Under the pieces are notes generated by a model. It saw only the letters and a list, made by a program, of their open reading frames with translations. It ran no database searches and was not told the DNA's origin. A stretch of DNA of 64,000 nucleotides from Conus ventricosus. Taxonomy: Eukaryota > Mollusca > Gastropoda > Neogastropoda > Conidae. The position numbers were made by a program, and so were the translations under genes. Position 1 is the stretch's first letter. Every line of letters starts with the position of its first letter. The stretch spans positions 46,474,752 through 46,538,751 of the forward strand of contig CM031618.1 in assembly GCA_018398815.1 (NCBI GenBank), written 5' to 3'. Of this stretch, positions 1-11,801 are shown piece by piece.

Positions 1-182
1 CTCCCTAAGACATTTGGGTATTGATGGTTATACTGATGGATCGACTTCATTGCCTTTACGATATATTTCAAACAATTACTCTGTTCTTGATTCGTTTGTA
101 AGTGTTTGTTAAATAGTTCAGTTGGTCCTTATCTGTAGAACCCTTTTCACTTCTCAATTAAAATTGTTAAGGGAAGAGGGAT

Positions 183-214
<32 letters not shown>
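183..214 (+). repeat. Poly-G run
   Basis: About 32 consecutive G; other G or C runs occur at 4954-4965, 23507-23535, 24545-24562, 42829-42843 and 47479-47496. Confidence 0.9.
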
Positions 215-215
<1 letters not shown>

Positions 216-1094
216 GGAAAGGGGATGTCATATTCTGTCGTTAATTCACTTTAAATTTTTCTTCATCACTTGCATACTTCAATTACCCAACATAAACTGT
301 CTGAATCACTATAGCGGAAGCACATTAAACCGACGACGACACACACACACGAATGGAATTTGACTTTCGTCAAAAACATTTATGATAAAAAATCACGTGC
401 GACAATTTTTCATTCCAGGGGAGGCTGCATTATTTTCGGGGAGATTTGACGCTCAACCGCGGCGACGTTTTTTCCTTAGCGAAAAATGTCGCTGTGAAAT
501 ATTACGCTGCGACCATATTTCACGGGGGAAAAGTTAACGTAGCAGTAAGATTTCATGTGAAAATGTGTCGCAAGCGACATCATTCACTGATACAATATTT
601 CACAGTGTCCCGTCGCAAAAAGCTGTCGCAAAAATTTCGAGTGGCAGTATTTTATGGACAGCTACAGTCCAAGTGGGCGGACGTGCTGTGAGCACACAAG
701 CTATGGTACGGCGGTCTCCTGCACGGGTCTGAGAAAAGTAACAGGTCTCATTCTCCATCTCTTTGACCAGAGGAGCTAGAGGCAATTCATGGCAGAAAAC
801 CCCCCAAACAATTATCAGTATGAAATTAATGTCCAAGTTTATAACATGTGGGGTTTCGCTGAAATAGTTTCCCGCACCTTACCATGGGAATATACACCAG
901 GATAAAGCAAAACAACCCCAAAATGTAATGTCGTGCGTGGCTTCATTTCCCCAACCGCAAAAACAAACAGAAATTTTGCCGATGGTGAAAACACAGACAA
1001 ACACAGAAAGATTTTTGTAAGACTTTGTTGTGCTAAGCTAGACATTTCTAAAATTGCGTGGATTGTGGTTTGTTAGTTTTTTTTTTTTTTTTAG
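215..1094. other. No gene seen; palindromic TGTCGC-containing stretch
   Basis: Between 420 and 660 the words TGTCGC and TATTTCAC recur in both orientations, including the perfect palindrome TGTCGCAAGCGACA (565-578). Possibly a small decayed element. Nothing else recognisable. Confidence 0.4.
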
Positions 1095-1204
1095 GACAGA
1101 TACCCTGTTGTGACATTGACGAAATGGTTGCTAACTTCATCCTGATCTTCCAGGACTGGCTGATGTTCCCCAGCCCCATCTGCCCCAAGCAGCTGGTCCT
1201 GTAA
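1095..1204 (+). CDS. Candidate terminal exon of an unrecognised gene
   Basis: A long T tract ends in AG at 1094 and is followed by an open frame reading QIPCCDIDEMVANFILIFQD... and closing with PKQLVL and TAA (1202-1204). A strong polypyrimidine tract, an open frame and a stop make a last exon plausible. I do not recognise the protein and the upstream 1 kb shows no partner exon. A chance frame cannot be excluded. Confidence 0.3.
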
Positions 1205-1239
1205 CTACACAGTTGCAGTTACTTTCAGAGCGAGGTGAC

Positions 1240-1705
1240 TGAGGGCGGAAATTTGAAGCAAGTTTTGAAAAGAAAGGGCATTAGTTCAGCAAGACAATAC
1301 AGACAAACAGATCACAGGATAAAACACATTTGCATTTCGACCCCTGGAGTCATCTTCAGGCAAAAACAAACAACATTTAGGACAATGAAGACGAAGAACG
1401 AGCACCCACTTATCTTCTAATATTCAGTGAATGAAAACGAGGCCGTTGAGAAGGGGATCATGGGAGTTAAAACATTTAGTGATGACATGGTCCCCTTCTC
1501 AACGGCTTCGTTTCATCCAACACATTTTGCGCGAACATGAGAAGATAAGTGGTGTTCGTTCTTCGTTTTCACTGTCCTAAAAGTTGTTTGTTTTTGCCCG
1601 AAGAAGAGCCAAGAGATCGAAATGCATTGTTTTGCCCTGTAATCTGTTTGCATTGTCTTGCGGAACTAATACCCTTTCTTTTTAAAATACAAGGGAATAA
1701 CCAAG
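1240..1705. repeat. Long inverted (fold-back) repeat
   Basis: The arm at about 1265-1465 is complementary to 1495-1690 with modest divergence. The centre is CCGTTGAGAAGGGG ... CCCCTTCTCAACGG. Each arm holds a TCGAAATG-containing segment preceded by a short stem (see findings). A shorter relative lies at 33498-33730 and a 20-bp piece at 41243. Probably a fold-back or non-autonomous element related to retroelement pseudo-LTRs; no coding capacity. Confidence 0.75.
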
Positions 1706-1855
1706 AAACTAAATTTTTGTACCAACAGAAGTGCCTCCAGATGTGAATGTGACTCAGATTGATTTGCTTCTCTTGCAGCTGAAGAGATTGTTGACAGCAC
1801 GCGATGAGGCCGCTGAGACAGGGGCAGTATCTCCTGTTGATTCTGCAACGATCGA

Positions 1856-1969
<114 letters not shown>

Positions 1970-2819
1970 ATGGAGTTCTTTGTCCCATTTATCAGGCCTA
2001 CTGCATTGTTCCCAGGCAGATTCTTCTCCCATAGTCCGTCTACTGTGCTGCCGATGACCGTGTTGCCCAAGGTCATGGAGGCGTGTGAAGAACATTACAA
2101 AGGATACTCTGGATATTTGTTTTTGCCCTTTGTCGCTCAGTAGATGACTGCAGCAAACTTTGCAAAAAGTGCCAACGAGTCAATGCAAAAGAACTTATCA
2201 TACTGTTGCTTTGAGGGGGAAAAATGCTCACAACTAACCTTTTTTCAACGTATTTAGTTGATCTATGCAGTATCCCTGCAGTCCATTGGCAGTGAAGATC
2301 ATGTCCAATTTTTCTACCCAAGGTAGATCATCCTAAAGATCCTAAGCTGTCCTGGTACACGGTTCATTTCAAGTTTGATGACACGAATCTATCATCTCAT
2401 AATCATTAAAACAGTCCTTACCCTCAAAATACCATACATAATCCAACGGCGTGGCGGAATGATTTAAGATAAACTCAAGACTACGTTAAGAAATGTGACA
2501 AAATGTCATCTAAATTGGCAGGGTATCTGCAAACTCTTCTGTTTACATACAGAGAGCTACTAAATCAAAGCATCATCATTTCTGCATTAGTACTTCCTTT
2601 TGGTAGTCGACCAAAGGGCTGGTCTCGACCTGAGATGGATGACGTGACAAATCGAAGCCACTTTACTAGTATGTATTTGGCTAGAAATGTAATTTAGAAA
2701 CACACGTAATCCTGTGGCCAAAAGACAGTGACACATTTTAATGAATAACTCAGACTTTGTTCGGTTGCTTACAGATCACAAATATTTCTTGATATTTGCA
2801 ATGAAACCTTTACTCTCCA

Positions 2820-3290
2820 AAGGCGGTGGCGTCCGACTTATTCAGAAAGATGTACAGTTCATATTGGACTTAAAACTTATTGCGAATCCCAAGTCCCCTG
2901 AATCATTTCCCATTGTCCAGGTGAGTTAAATGAAATGAGTATCAGATTCTACATTGACTCTGGGCCTCTTACTTCTCCAAAACTGACTTCACCAAAGGAT
3001 ACTGGCGCATTCCTGTAAAACAAGAAGACAAAGAAGAAGACACTTTTCAAATCTTTTTCAATTTCAGTCAACACCCCAGCCGCTTGGGATTCTGACTGCT
3101 CTGCAACTGACTGCTCTGCAACTTTCGCCCATTTAATGTGTACGCCAAATTCGATGAAAAGGTTCAGCTCTCAATTTGATGACATATTGGTGGCAACGTT
3201 TGCGCAGACGAGTCAGTTTGTCACTTTGAAGAGTTTTGAATACCCCAAAGAACATAATGGATATTACAGTTCGTCCTCGCATGTGTGCAG
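2820..3290 (+). mobile_element. Ty3/Gypsy-like pol fragment (reverse transcriptase)
   Basis: YFSKTDFTKGYWRIPVKQED (2970-3030) and ATFAHLM, then FDDILVA (3118-3195) are the conserved Gypsy RT blocks around palm motifs 3-5. They are out of frame with one another after a small deletion. A weaker GGVRL block lies upstream near 2823. No LTR, integrase or protease is seen; a decayed fragment. Confidence 0.7.
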
Positions 3291-3479
3291 CTTTTCAAAT
3301 ATTCAAGGTATTGGTACATGTGGTCTCCTTGTAAATTATCTAAAACTCATAGTGGCATGGTACAAAAGATATATGGACATATCGGATTTTGTTCACATTT
3401 TACTGTTAACATATTTTTTCTAATCCTCGTTTAACAAAAGGCAAGGTATAGATACGATCGTTAAATGTCCTTAACAGAC

Positions 3480-3482
<3 letters not shown>

Positions 3483-3555
<73 letters not shown>

Positions 3556-3564
3556 AGAGAGAGA
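3483..3564 (+). repeat. (GA)n at the LINE 3' terminus
   Basis: GA tract joined directly to the 3' end of LINE copy 1 (CT on the element's strand). Confidence 0.93.
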
Positions 3565-4682
3565 TATGGATACGGATAATTTATTAGAAAAAGCCATAGC
3601 CCCTCATGAAGGGGTGGTATATACATATAATGCATGAATACAAGAAGCATACACCCAATGCAACTAACAGGAGAACAATATACTTACGAATACGAGAAAT
3701 CGTACATTCAACACAAAGTAAAGTAGAAAGATATCAATCACGTACAGCAGATGGGGCGGATTTTGAACGCCTTATACAAATAAATGGCAAATTGTTTACA
3801 ACATCTTTGCGAGCAGAGGTGACAAGTAAGATCAGCCTAAATGCAGAAGGGTGTCTATGATATTTTGATAGGATAAACTGGTTTCTAAGACTGGCCAAGG
3901 TAGGATAGCAAAACACAAAATGAACCTCGCTTTCACGAGTCTCTTTACACAAAGGACAAACAAGTTCAATCTCTGTACACTCTTTACGATAACGATATCG
4001 ATGAACATTAATATAGACAATTCAAATCTAAATCTTGCCATTATGTATGTCAAATGGCAGTCCATTTGTATATATACGTGGGTTGGGATACGATTTAGTG
4101 GATTTAAGTGTCTGTATAAATCAAATCTACTACTATCTTGAATCTGACAATTGATAAGCCTGGTACGAGCATTTAATAGTCTTGTTTCCGACAGACTGGT
4201 TTACCTCGCATATTCCAACCCTAACTCACATAATCTCATTTTCACTTTTGTCACTCAGTTCAGCCTGCCCCTTATATCCAAGTTAAATAACATCCTATAG
4301 ATTTCTTAGGTAATCTTGCCTCTTCCATTTCAAGTAACTTTAACCAATAACCTATACATATATAACAGAGTTTAAATAAATTAGATATCTCTTTGTTTCC
4401 CATAAATCAAATCGTTTGGTGTCTGTGCAGACACACCTAGCAATAGGCTTTTTCACAGTGTAGCGCAGCGTTATCTAAGCCCCGTACTTCAGCACCATAC
4501 TGTACAATAGGTTGGATTAATAATCAAACAGTTCGACGAATACATGAAAAGATTTATGTCCTAACCTAGATAATCTCTGCATAACGCATAACAAAACATG
4601 TTTACTTGTGCTTGTGGAATCTTTATAAGCAGCAGGAAAAATAATCCATGTTGAAAAATACATTTCAAGGTGTTTATCGATA

Positions 4683-4951
4683 GAAGAAAATGGTGGAAGA
4701 GTGCACTCACCAGGGTTTGAGTATGGTGATCGGGGGAACAAGAAGGAAAGCAAGCTTTCTGCTCATAGAGCTGTCATCAGGCTTAGAGTTAGTGGGTGAC
4801 AGAGATAGATCTTATATGAGGACTGACAATAAAAAGAAGAAGGAATGAACAGAGCTCAGAGAGAAAAGGAAGTTAACTGGGGTTAAGCAGTGAGTAGGAA
4901 TCATGAGCAACTTAAAGTAGAAAGCAAGAAGGCCTGTTCAAAAAAAAAAAA
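4683..4951 (-). repeat. PLE pseudo-LTR, 3' copy
   Basis: Starts GAAGAAAATGGTGG and is nearly identical to 11802-12063, with differences at a few positions and an A12 G9 stretch at its inner end. It contains a hammerhead-like core on the minus strand (complement of 4756-4780): CTGATGA, a GCTC/GAGC stem, then GAAA. Confidence 0.85.
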
Positions 4952-5009
4952 AGGGGGGGGGGGGTGATTAGTACAGAAGGGGAAGGGGGTGCCTGAAGCT
5001 CAGCTGCTG

Positions 5010-5926
5010 TCACTCTCTGGTGTTCAGGCCGGCAGGGGCGAGGGTCCCCAGTCGTGCTATGATGGATGACTCCATAAAGAGGCAATAGAGTCCACTGGAC
5101 CGGTTCTGCCAGACAGCAGCCACTCTCGCATGGGTGAAGTTGTGGTAGGGGCTGTTGAAGTGAGAGCCTACGGGATCTTCATATCCCAACCGCATTGAGC
5201 GAAGGTGCTCAGAGAAACGCTCATTCAGGCTGTGGTACGTCTCCCCAGTGTATTTCTTTGAACACAAGGTGCAAGTAATGACGTACACCAGGTCTGCAGA
5301 TTGACAGTTGAAGCTTGCTAGGACCTGAGCTGGCCAGAAGGACCAGCAACTGTGGTGCAGCTGTCAATGAATGGACATGTCTTGTACTCTTTGCGACTGC
5401 ATGGGTGTGTGCCCAGGGGTTGTGCTCTCACCTTGCAGACAGAGGCACGCACTAGATGGTCTCTCAAATTTGTGTCTCTCTTGAAGGCTATCAAGGGTGG
5501 TTTGGGGAAGGTTTCTTTCAGTTTGGGGTCAAGTTGGAGGAGGTGGAAGTTGTTGAGAAGGATGTTGCGGACAGGGAGGTTGTGAGGGTGAAGGTGAGCA
5601 CAGCCACTGTACGGTCTGCTTGGTCGTCGAACGATTAGCAGAAGTCAACGTCTGACTGCGAGGAATGGCAATGGCACGCTCCAAGGCAGTCTGGACCAAT
5701 TGCTGAGGGTACAGGCGTGTCAGAAAGAAGGACTTCATTCGTTCAGCCTGGTGCTGGAAGTCAGTGTCACTGCTGCACAGCCTGCAAAGTCGAAGAAACT
5801 GGGAGAAGGGAACGCTATCCTTGCATTCCGAGGGTGGCTGGAGGTATACAAAAGGTTTGAGTGAGAGTCAGTGTCCTTGTAGTAAATACTGGTAGAAAGG
5901 CTGTTGGATTCAGAAAGGATAGTGAT
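5010..5926 (-). pseudogene. PLE RT thumb and GIY-YIG endonuclease
   Basis: Continues the PLE frame after the DNA transposon: SLSTSIYYKDTDSHS (about 5880) is the conserved post-palm segment. The C-terminal GIY-YIG nuclease follows, YVITCTLCSKKYTGETYHSL then RFSEHLRSMRL (5288-5200), ending at 5010. The catalytic Arg and His region (NERFSEHL) is present. The nuclease frame is open; the linker has frameshifts. Confidence 0.85.
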
Positions 5927-6712
5927 AGACCTTGGTCTGCGGGAGTGGGAAACCTCCCCCCCCCCCCCCGGGGGGAATTTTTGACTTAATTTTCTAGAAA
6001 GCTTATGATATTGGAAGAAACATTTGACATGTTACCCTCTGGTAAACAGGTTATTTTGGCAGTGAGAGCTGCATTAATAGTGTATTTTTTCCTCTTTGGC
6101 CCTTGTATTTAGCATTGTGGGGTAGGTGTGTTCACTCTATGTTTGTCACACATAATCTGGCTTGATATCTCATAGGTTTGTCATGAATGGCATCTTAAAC
6201 AATTTTTCTCGATATATCTGCACACTATTCTGCTGGCATTTTACAAAAAGAGATACAGTGATGATGTTTGTGCATGGGCATCCGAATCGCATGCAGCTGA
6301 AATGTGTCGTACCACTCAACCACAGCTGTGCGCTGTTCTGTTCCAGCGCAGTCGAGCAGTCGACACTTTTCCACGTTTCTTGCTAGTGTTTGTGTTTCCA
6401 CAAGTGTGTATCACAAAACAGTTTATGTTTACTTAGGCCTAGATCATTGTGATACAGAGAATGTCTATGAAAAGTAAGTACTGTAACTTACGTTAGCGTC
6501 TGATCGGTGTCTCTCATGGTCACACCTATCTTACGAAGGCGCATGTGTATTTTCTTCTTCTTGTCGCTACATCTAAATGTTGACTTTGTAAAGAAATCAA
6601 ACATGCAAAGCAGTCATGTATGCATGTCACTGCGTGCTTTACCCTACTGTGATCTCTGTCTGCAGCATGATGTATGCATGTCCTTGGTAAACCCACCTCA
6701 CCCATCTCCACC

Positions 6713-6730
6713 TCTCTCTCTCTCTCTTCG

Positions 6731-6760
<30 letters not shown>
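6713..6760 (+). repeat. (CT)n inside the DNA transposon
   Basis: Interrupted CT tract in the 5' non-coding part of the TIR element. Confidence 0.9.
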
Positions 6761-6764
<4 letters not shown>

Positions 6765-7269
6765 AAGCGTTCATGCACACCTCAGTTCTACACACCTCCG
6801 CCCACCCCCATCCACGCCCGCGCGCGAGTCTCGTTATTTCGGCCAGACTCCGTGCTGAGCGTGCCTTTAAAAAAAACCCGCTGCTTGAGTTCGTTGCTAG
6901 TTTTAGTTCTGCGTTCTTCACCACTAAGTTTGCCAAAAGTGTATGAATTGGGCAAACCGCTTTGCCGCATTATAGTATCCATTGTTTTTTAACCGTCTTG
7001 TTTCAGGTCATTGGAATGGGCAGGTGTGCAGTCTCTGACTACACTGTAATGAAAATGCATCATCTTCTCCATGAGACACGTCCTGTGTGAAGTCAGATTT
7101 GCACCATGGTAGATGAACAACCAGTGACTTTTAAAAGCACACCCAAATGCAAATGAAAATGTTCAAGAGATGGGAGAACATGTATAATTCATTTCAAAAA
7201 CAACAGAAAAGAGAAGACTATAACCCCACTAACTGAAGTAAACAAATTATCCAGACGTCTCTCCACTTG

Positions 7270-9470
7270 AGACGTGCTTCAAATTGTAAAAATGTCATAG
7301 ACTAGATCAGATTTGTGATTGTATTCCAGAAGACATGGACTTTACTCGCCATGGTTATCACAGAAGCTGTTATGCACGGTTTACCAATGTGAATTTGCCA
7401 GGAAAAGGAAACATGAGACAGAGAGTGAAGAAGTTGCAGGACCATCTAAACCAAAGAGGACTGCTGTTGCTACATCAGGCCCATTGCTTCCAAACGACAG
7501 ATGCATTTTTTGCAACAAAAAATTCAAGAAGAAAGCTTCAAAGGAGTTGCATGTTTTGATAAACTTGTAAAATGTGTCCCCAAGACGGCAGAACAGTCCA
7601 TAAAGGATGCAGCAAAAACTAAGCAAGATGACATTTTTACTCATTATCAAGATGTAGATCTGGTAGCACGTGAAGCTCACTATCATGAGGGTTGCAGGAA
7701 AGACTATGTAAGATCTGAAGGCAGGCATGCTGAACATCCACAGGCCAGATATCTGCTGAGCAGCAACAGGCACATGAGGGGGCATTTGAGTACATATGTG
7801 ACTACATTGAAAATGCCTTGATCAGAGGTGCACAGGGGGAGAGAATGACCATGCTGAGAGAGAAGTACTGTGGATACATGCAACAACATTCCCCTGACTT
7901 CTACAACCCCAAAATACAAGACTTACAAAACTGAAAGAAAAGATAATGAAACGTTTTGGCTTCAGAATAAAATTTTGGGCTCCAAACCATCGCAGTGAAC
8001 TTGTTTATTGTGACGAACTTGCCAGAGGTCAGGCAGTTGAGACAGCGTTTGTGTCAGCAGCTTCAGAAGAAAGGCGATTGAGGAGTCTGCATATGTCCTT
8101 CGTCGACACATCTTGGATGCTTTTAGAGCTGCACCTGACATGCCATGGCCTCCATCTGCAGAGTACCTTCAGTCTGATGCTGTCAATCCTCCAGCTATTC
8201 TCACAGACTTTCTCCAAAATCTGTTATCTGGAAAGAGTAGTACTGTGGAGCAAAACAAAACCACCAGATTGGCATCCTCATTGGCCAGGACATATGCTAC
8301 TCTTTGACAGGGGGAAAGTGGAAAATGCCCAAACATCTTCTACTTGGAATGTCTATCAGACATGTTACTGGTAGCTCTGAAGTTCTAAGTCTCTTGAATC
8401 GTTTTGGGCACGTTGCTGGATACAAAACAGTTGTAACGACTTGAGACTGCTATGGCCAACTCTGTACATCAGTGTGCTAGTCTTCTGCCTTCAACGGTGA
8501 GTTTGGGCAGAACAAGGTGATTCATTTCTGCTGGGATAACTTTGACCTCAACGAAGAAACCCTTTCAGGAGCTGACACCACCCACTCCACTCATGGCATA
8601 GTTATTCAAGAGGTTACAGGAGACACAGTGCATGACACAGTTCCTTCTCAAACAGAACTACCCCCTGCCTCCTCAAAACCAGCAATGCTCCGTGCAGATA
8701 TGAACCAAGAAACGTACCACCTGCTTTGCAAAAGAAAAGGCAGAACCCAAGTTGAATGTTGTCGACACTCATTTCTCAAACCCAGAGGCTGTGTACAAAG
8801 CTAAACTTGCTGACTTTTGGTGGATTTTCTCCAGATTTGAGGCCAAAGACGGGAAAACAACTGGTGCCTGGATGGGGAGGGTGGGTGTCTCTCACAGGAG
8901 GAAGAAGGGATAGAAAAGTGAAGTCTACTGTTGACTACATGCCAGTCACTGTTCTGAAGAAATTCCAAAAAGATCCCAGTTTCTGCACACGTTTGCTACG
9001 CTTGGCAGTCCGGTCTTGGGCAATGATGCCCATGGTGATGTTGAACGATTTGTCTGCTGCCTCTATGGTAGACCGAACTACACAAGTGTGAACAAACTGA
9101 GGTATGACCTGTGCTTGGAAAAGTTCCAGACTGGAGGAGGGTCAGGGCCTCTCTCAGGCTGTGATGGGACGGACCTGAGTCTCCTTCCACCATGCAAAAC
9201 TTCCCCCAGGCTTCTTACAGAAAGATCAAACTACCAGACCTCATCTGAAAAAGGCACACATTCAGAATCCTGACATTCCAAGCCCTGAGGGGAAAGGATG
9301 GCATGCAGGCAAATCTGGGCTTCGAATCCAGTGGACCGAGGGAGACATCCTTCCAAGAGAACTGGTGGACATTCTCTGTGAAGAAAATCCAGACCCTTTA
9401 CACAGAGGAGCAACCACCTCAGCTTGGCAACTTGGCTGATGCTGTCTTTCACGATGGCTGTGACATCAGC
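7270..9470 (+). pseudogene. Decayed protein gene inside the DNA transposon (candidate transposase)
   Basis: Frames join across several indels. Two Cys/His modules come first: FTRHGYHRSCYARFTN (about 7340) and CIFCNKKF, then EAHYHEGCRKDYV (7500-7710). Next are CGYMQQHSPDFYNPK (7870), ELARGQAVETAF (8010), SAEYLQSDAVNPPAILTDFL (8155) and KMPKHLLLGMSIRHVTGSSE (8315). VIHFCWDNFDLNEETLSG (8518) has closely spaced acidic residues, and FATLGSPVLGNDAHGDVERF (about 9000) and HDGCD (9450) follow. The C-terminus is short of the Cys-rich tail I would expect. I recall similar unnamed proteins in invertebrate genomes but cannot assign a superfamily. Its position between TIRs suggests it is the transposase; the catalytic residues are not established. 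Confidence 0.55.
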
Positions 9471-9898
9471 AATGAATAGGGCGAGAGGTTTTTTTCTGTA
9501 CTCAGAAACATGTCATTACCGTTGACAAGTTGTTTTTTGTATCGTACTGTGTTTTCATATGCATTTTAGACTTTGTTTGTTAAATAACATGTTCCGCATA
9601 CCTTTTATGGTTGTAAACTGTACATGAGCAGATAGCCTTTTCAATATTCTTTAGTTTGGTACCAAATTTAATATAAATATTTAAGAAGAAATTTGATTTA
9701 AGAGACTTAAAGTAACCCCACCCCCCGAATAATCGCTATCGGTAGGGTTCTATAGTTTATGCTCGTATATCCTTAATAAACCTGGTTACAGCGGGGTACA
9801 TATTGCCATAAAATTTCAAAATGAACAAGTTTCAGAAAAATTCACCCACAAATCCCCCCCAGGGGGGGGGAGGGGGGTCTATGGACAGGCCAAGGTCT

Positions 9899-11690
9899 AA
9901 TCCGAATGTCGAGAAAGAGGACTGAAGAATCTGAAATGCAGTGGGTGTATTTCAGAGCTGGATGGAAGCTGGACATGAAGTCCACGAACTGATTTGAAGG
10001 AATCTATGGAAAAAGGAGGCCAGTCCGAGACAGTCGTCAATGAACCGCCTGTAAAAATCGGGTTGCTCCTGTATACTGGTTCAAGGCTTGTTCTTCCACA
10101 TAGCCCACAAACAGACATGCAAAACTAGGACCCATTTTGGTCCCCATGGCCACTTGCTTGCTCTGCTGCAGAAAGTGGTCCCCATCAAAAGCGAATGAGT
10201 TCAGGGTGAGGACCAGTTCGGTGAGGCACAGAAATGGTGGGGATGTGGAAGTTCAGGGCGCTCCTTTGGAGGAAATGGCGTACTGCCTGTAGGCCGTCAT
10301 TGTGGGGGATGTTAGTATACAGAGAGACAATGTCCATGGTGAACACATGCCTCTCTGTACAGCCGTTAGGAAAGGAGAAGTCCTCCAGGAGACTGAGGGC
10401 GTGCGTGGTGTCCTTCACATCAGTGGGCAGTGCTGACACGAGTGGCTGAAACACACTGTCCAGAAAGTCAGAGATGAGTGCTGTGGGGCAGGAGCAGGCA
10501 GATACAATAGGGCGTCCTGGTGTGTTAGCCTTATGGATTTTGGGCAGGAGGTAAAACAGGGGCTCTCTGGGTTCTTGGACCACAGCAAATTGAGCCTCCC
10601 ATGGAAGATGACCTTCGTTTATAGAGGCCTTGACTGTTTTTCTAACAAAGGCGTTGTCAGGCTTGGTTGTACATCTGGGCACTGGGCTGTAGAAGGCGGT
10701 GTTGGACAGCTGTGACCTGGCTTCCTGGATGTACAAGTCTCTCCGACACACCACAACTGCTCCACCTTTATCCGCAGGCTTGATCACAATGTCTGTCCGG
10801 TCCTTCAGTTCCTGTAGAGCTGTCTGTTCTGCAGGGCTGAGGTTGGAATGGCGAAGGGGCTTAAGTTTTAACTGGCGGATCTGGTTGGTGCAGACGTCGA
10901 TATAGTAGTCTAGAGAGGGAAAGGCACCAGGTTTGCGAGTCCAATGGCTGGGAGGTTTGTGAAAAAGGGAAGCAATGTCACTAACATCTTGGGGTGGAGA
11001 GTCACAGACAGAGGCATTTTAAAAATGGGCTGCCAGACGCAGTCGCCGAAAAAACCGCTTGCAGAGGAACAGTGTGCTGGCCCTGTTGGTTGTTGGCTGC
11101 AGGGGCACAAATTTGAGTCCTCTTGATAACAACTGGCGTTGGCCCTCTGTCAACTCCAAGTCAGGGGGGATGGTGACAACCAGATGGGGTTCACTGCAGG
11201 GACACTGGAAGGAGGAGGAGACTTTCTGTTTAAGAGGGCCAGTAGTTTTTTCTTCTTTGTTTCAGTCATAGAGGCATATAACGTTTGGTTGGCAGATCGA
11301 ATAGTAGAGATAATAAAGCTTGAGGTGTGGCGATCCAGTATATGATGAAGTTGGTATTTTAAACGGATGAGGGTGTGGTTCATGGATTTCACACAACAAA
11401 GATACGCATTCACTGTTTCTCGCATGAGTTGAAAACTGGATGAGCGTAGGATACGTTCCATAGTAGACTTACGGGTAGAGGGGTTGCATTTCAACTGAAA
11501 ACCCATGGGAAGAAGTCTTTTTCTCAAACAATACTGTGTGAAGTTGATGTTTCTGGTCAGTCTGGTCTTTTCCAGAGTGGAGCGCAGATAACTAACACCA
11601 ACACACTGAGGTATATTTGGCAGAGTTCTCAACTGAGCCAGGGCGGAACCAAAAACTTGGGAAGTGACGGGCATGACGAAGACAAAAGCT
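9899..11690 (-). pseudogene. PLE reverse transcriptase, N-terminal and palm part
   Basis: Read 11690 to 9899. An N-terminal domain (LLPMGFQLKCNPSTRKS, about 11510-11450) leads to the RT: IKPADKGGAVVVCRRDLYI (10787), FYLLPKIHKANTPGRPIVSA, MDIVSLYTNIPHNDG, MGTKMGPSFACLFVGYVEEQ (about 10140) and FIDD (10033-10044, the catalytic YxDD equivalent). The order and spacing are those of Penelope RTs. Several frameshifts occur (near 10215, 10050 and 10960). The frame breaks off at 9899 and continues beyond the DNA transposon. Confidence 0.87.
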
Positions 11691-11801
11691 TAACAATCAA
11701 AAGAAGATGAGGAACAGGAGAAGAAAGGCAGGTCGCAGTTGGTGTTTGGGAAGTGCGTTGTTGGCAAAACAATAGATGACTGCAGGATCACATTTGAAGG
11801 A

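Larger units (their letters stand above)
5927..9898 (+). mobile_element. TIR-bounded DNA transposon of unassigned family, inserted in the PLE
   Basis: The terminal inverted repeat is AGACCTTGGYCTG at both ends (5927-5939 and complement of 9886-9898). Subterminal C-run/G-run blocks and AATTTTT follow on each side. Flanks are GAT (5924-5926) and AAT (9899-9901), compatible with a 2- or 3-bp target duplication. Removing the segment restores the PLE frame (FLDI-RITILSESNS). It carries one decayed gene at about 7270-9470. Length 3972 bp. Confidence 0.8.
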
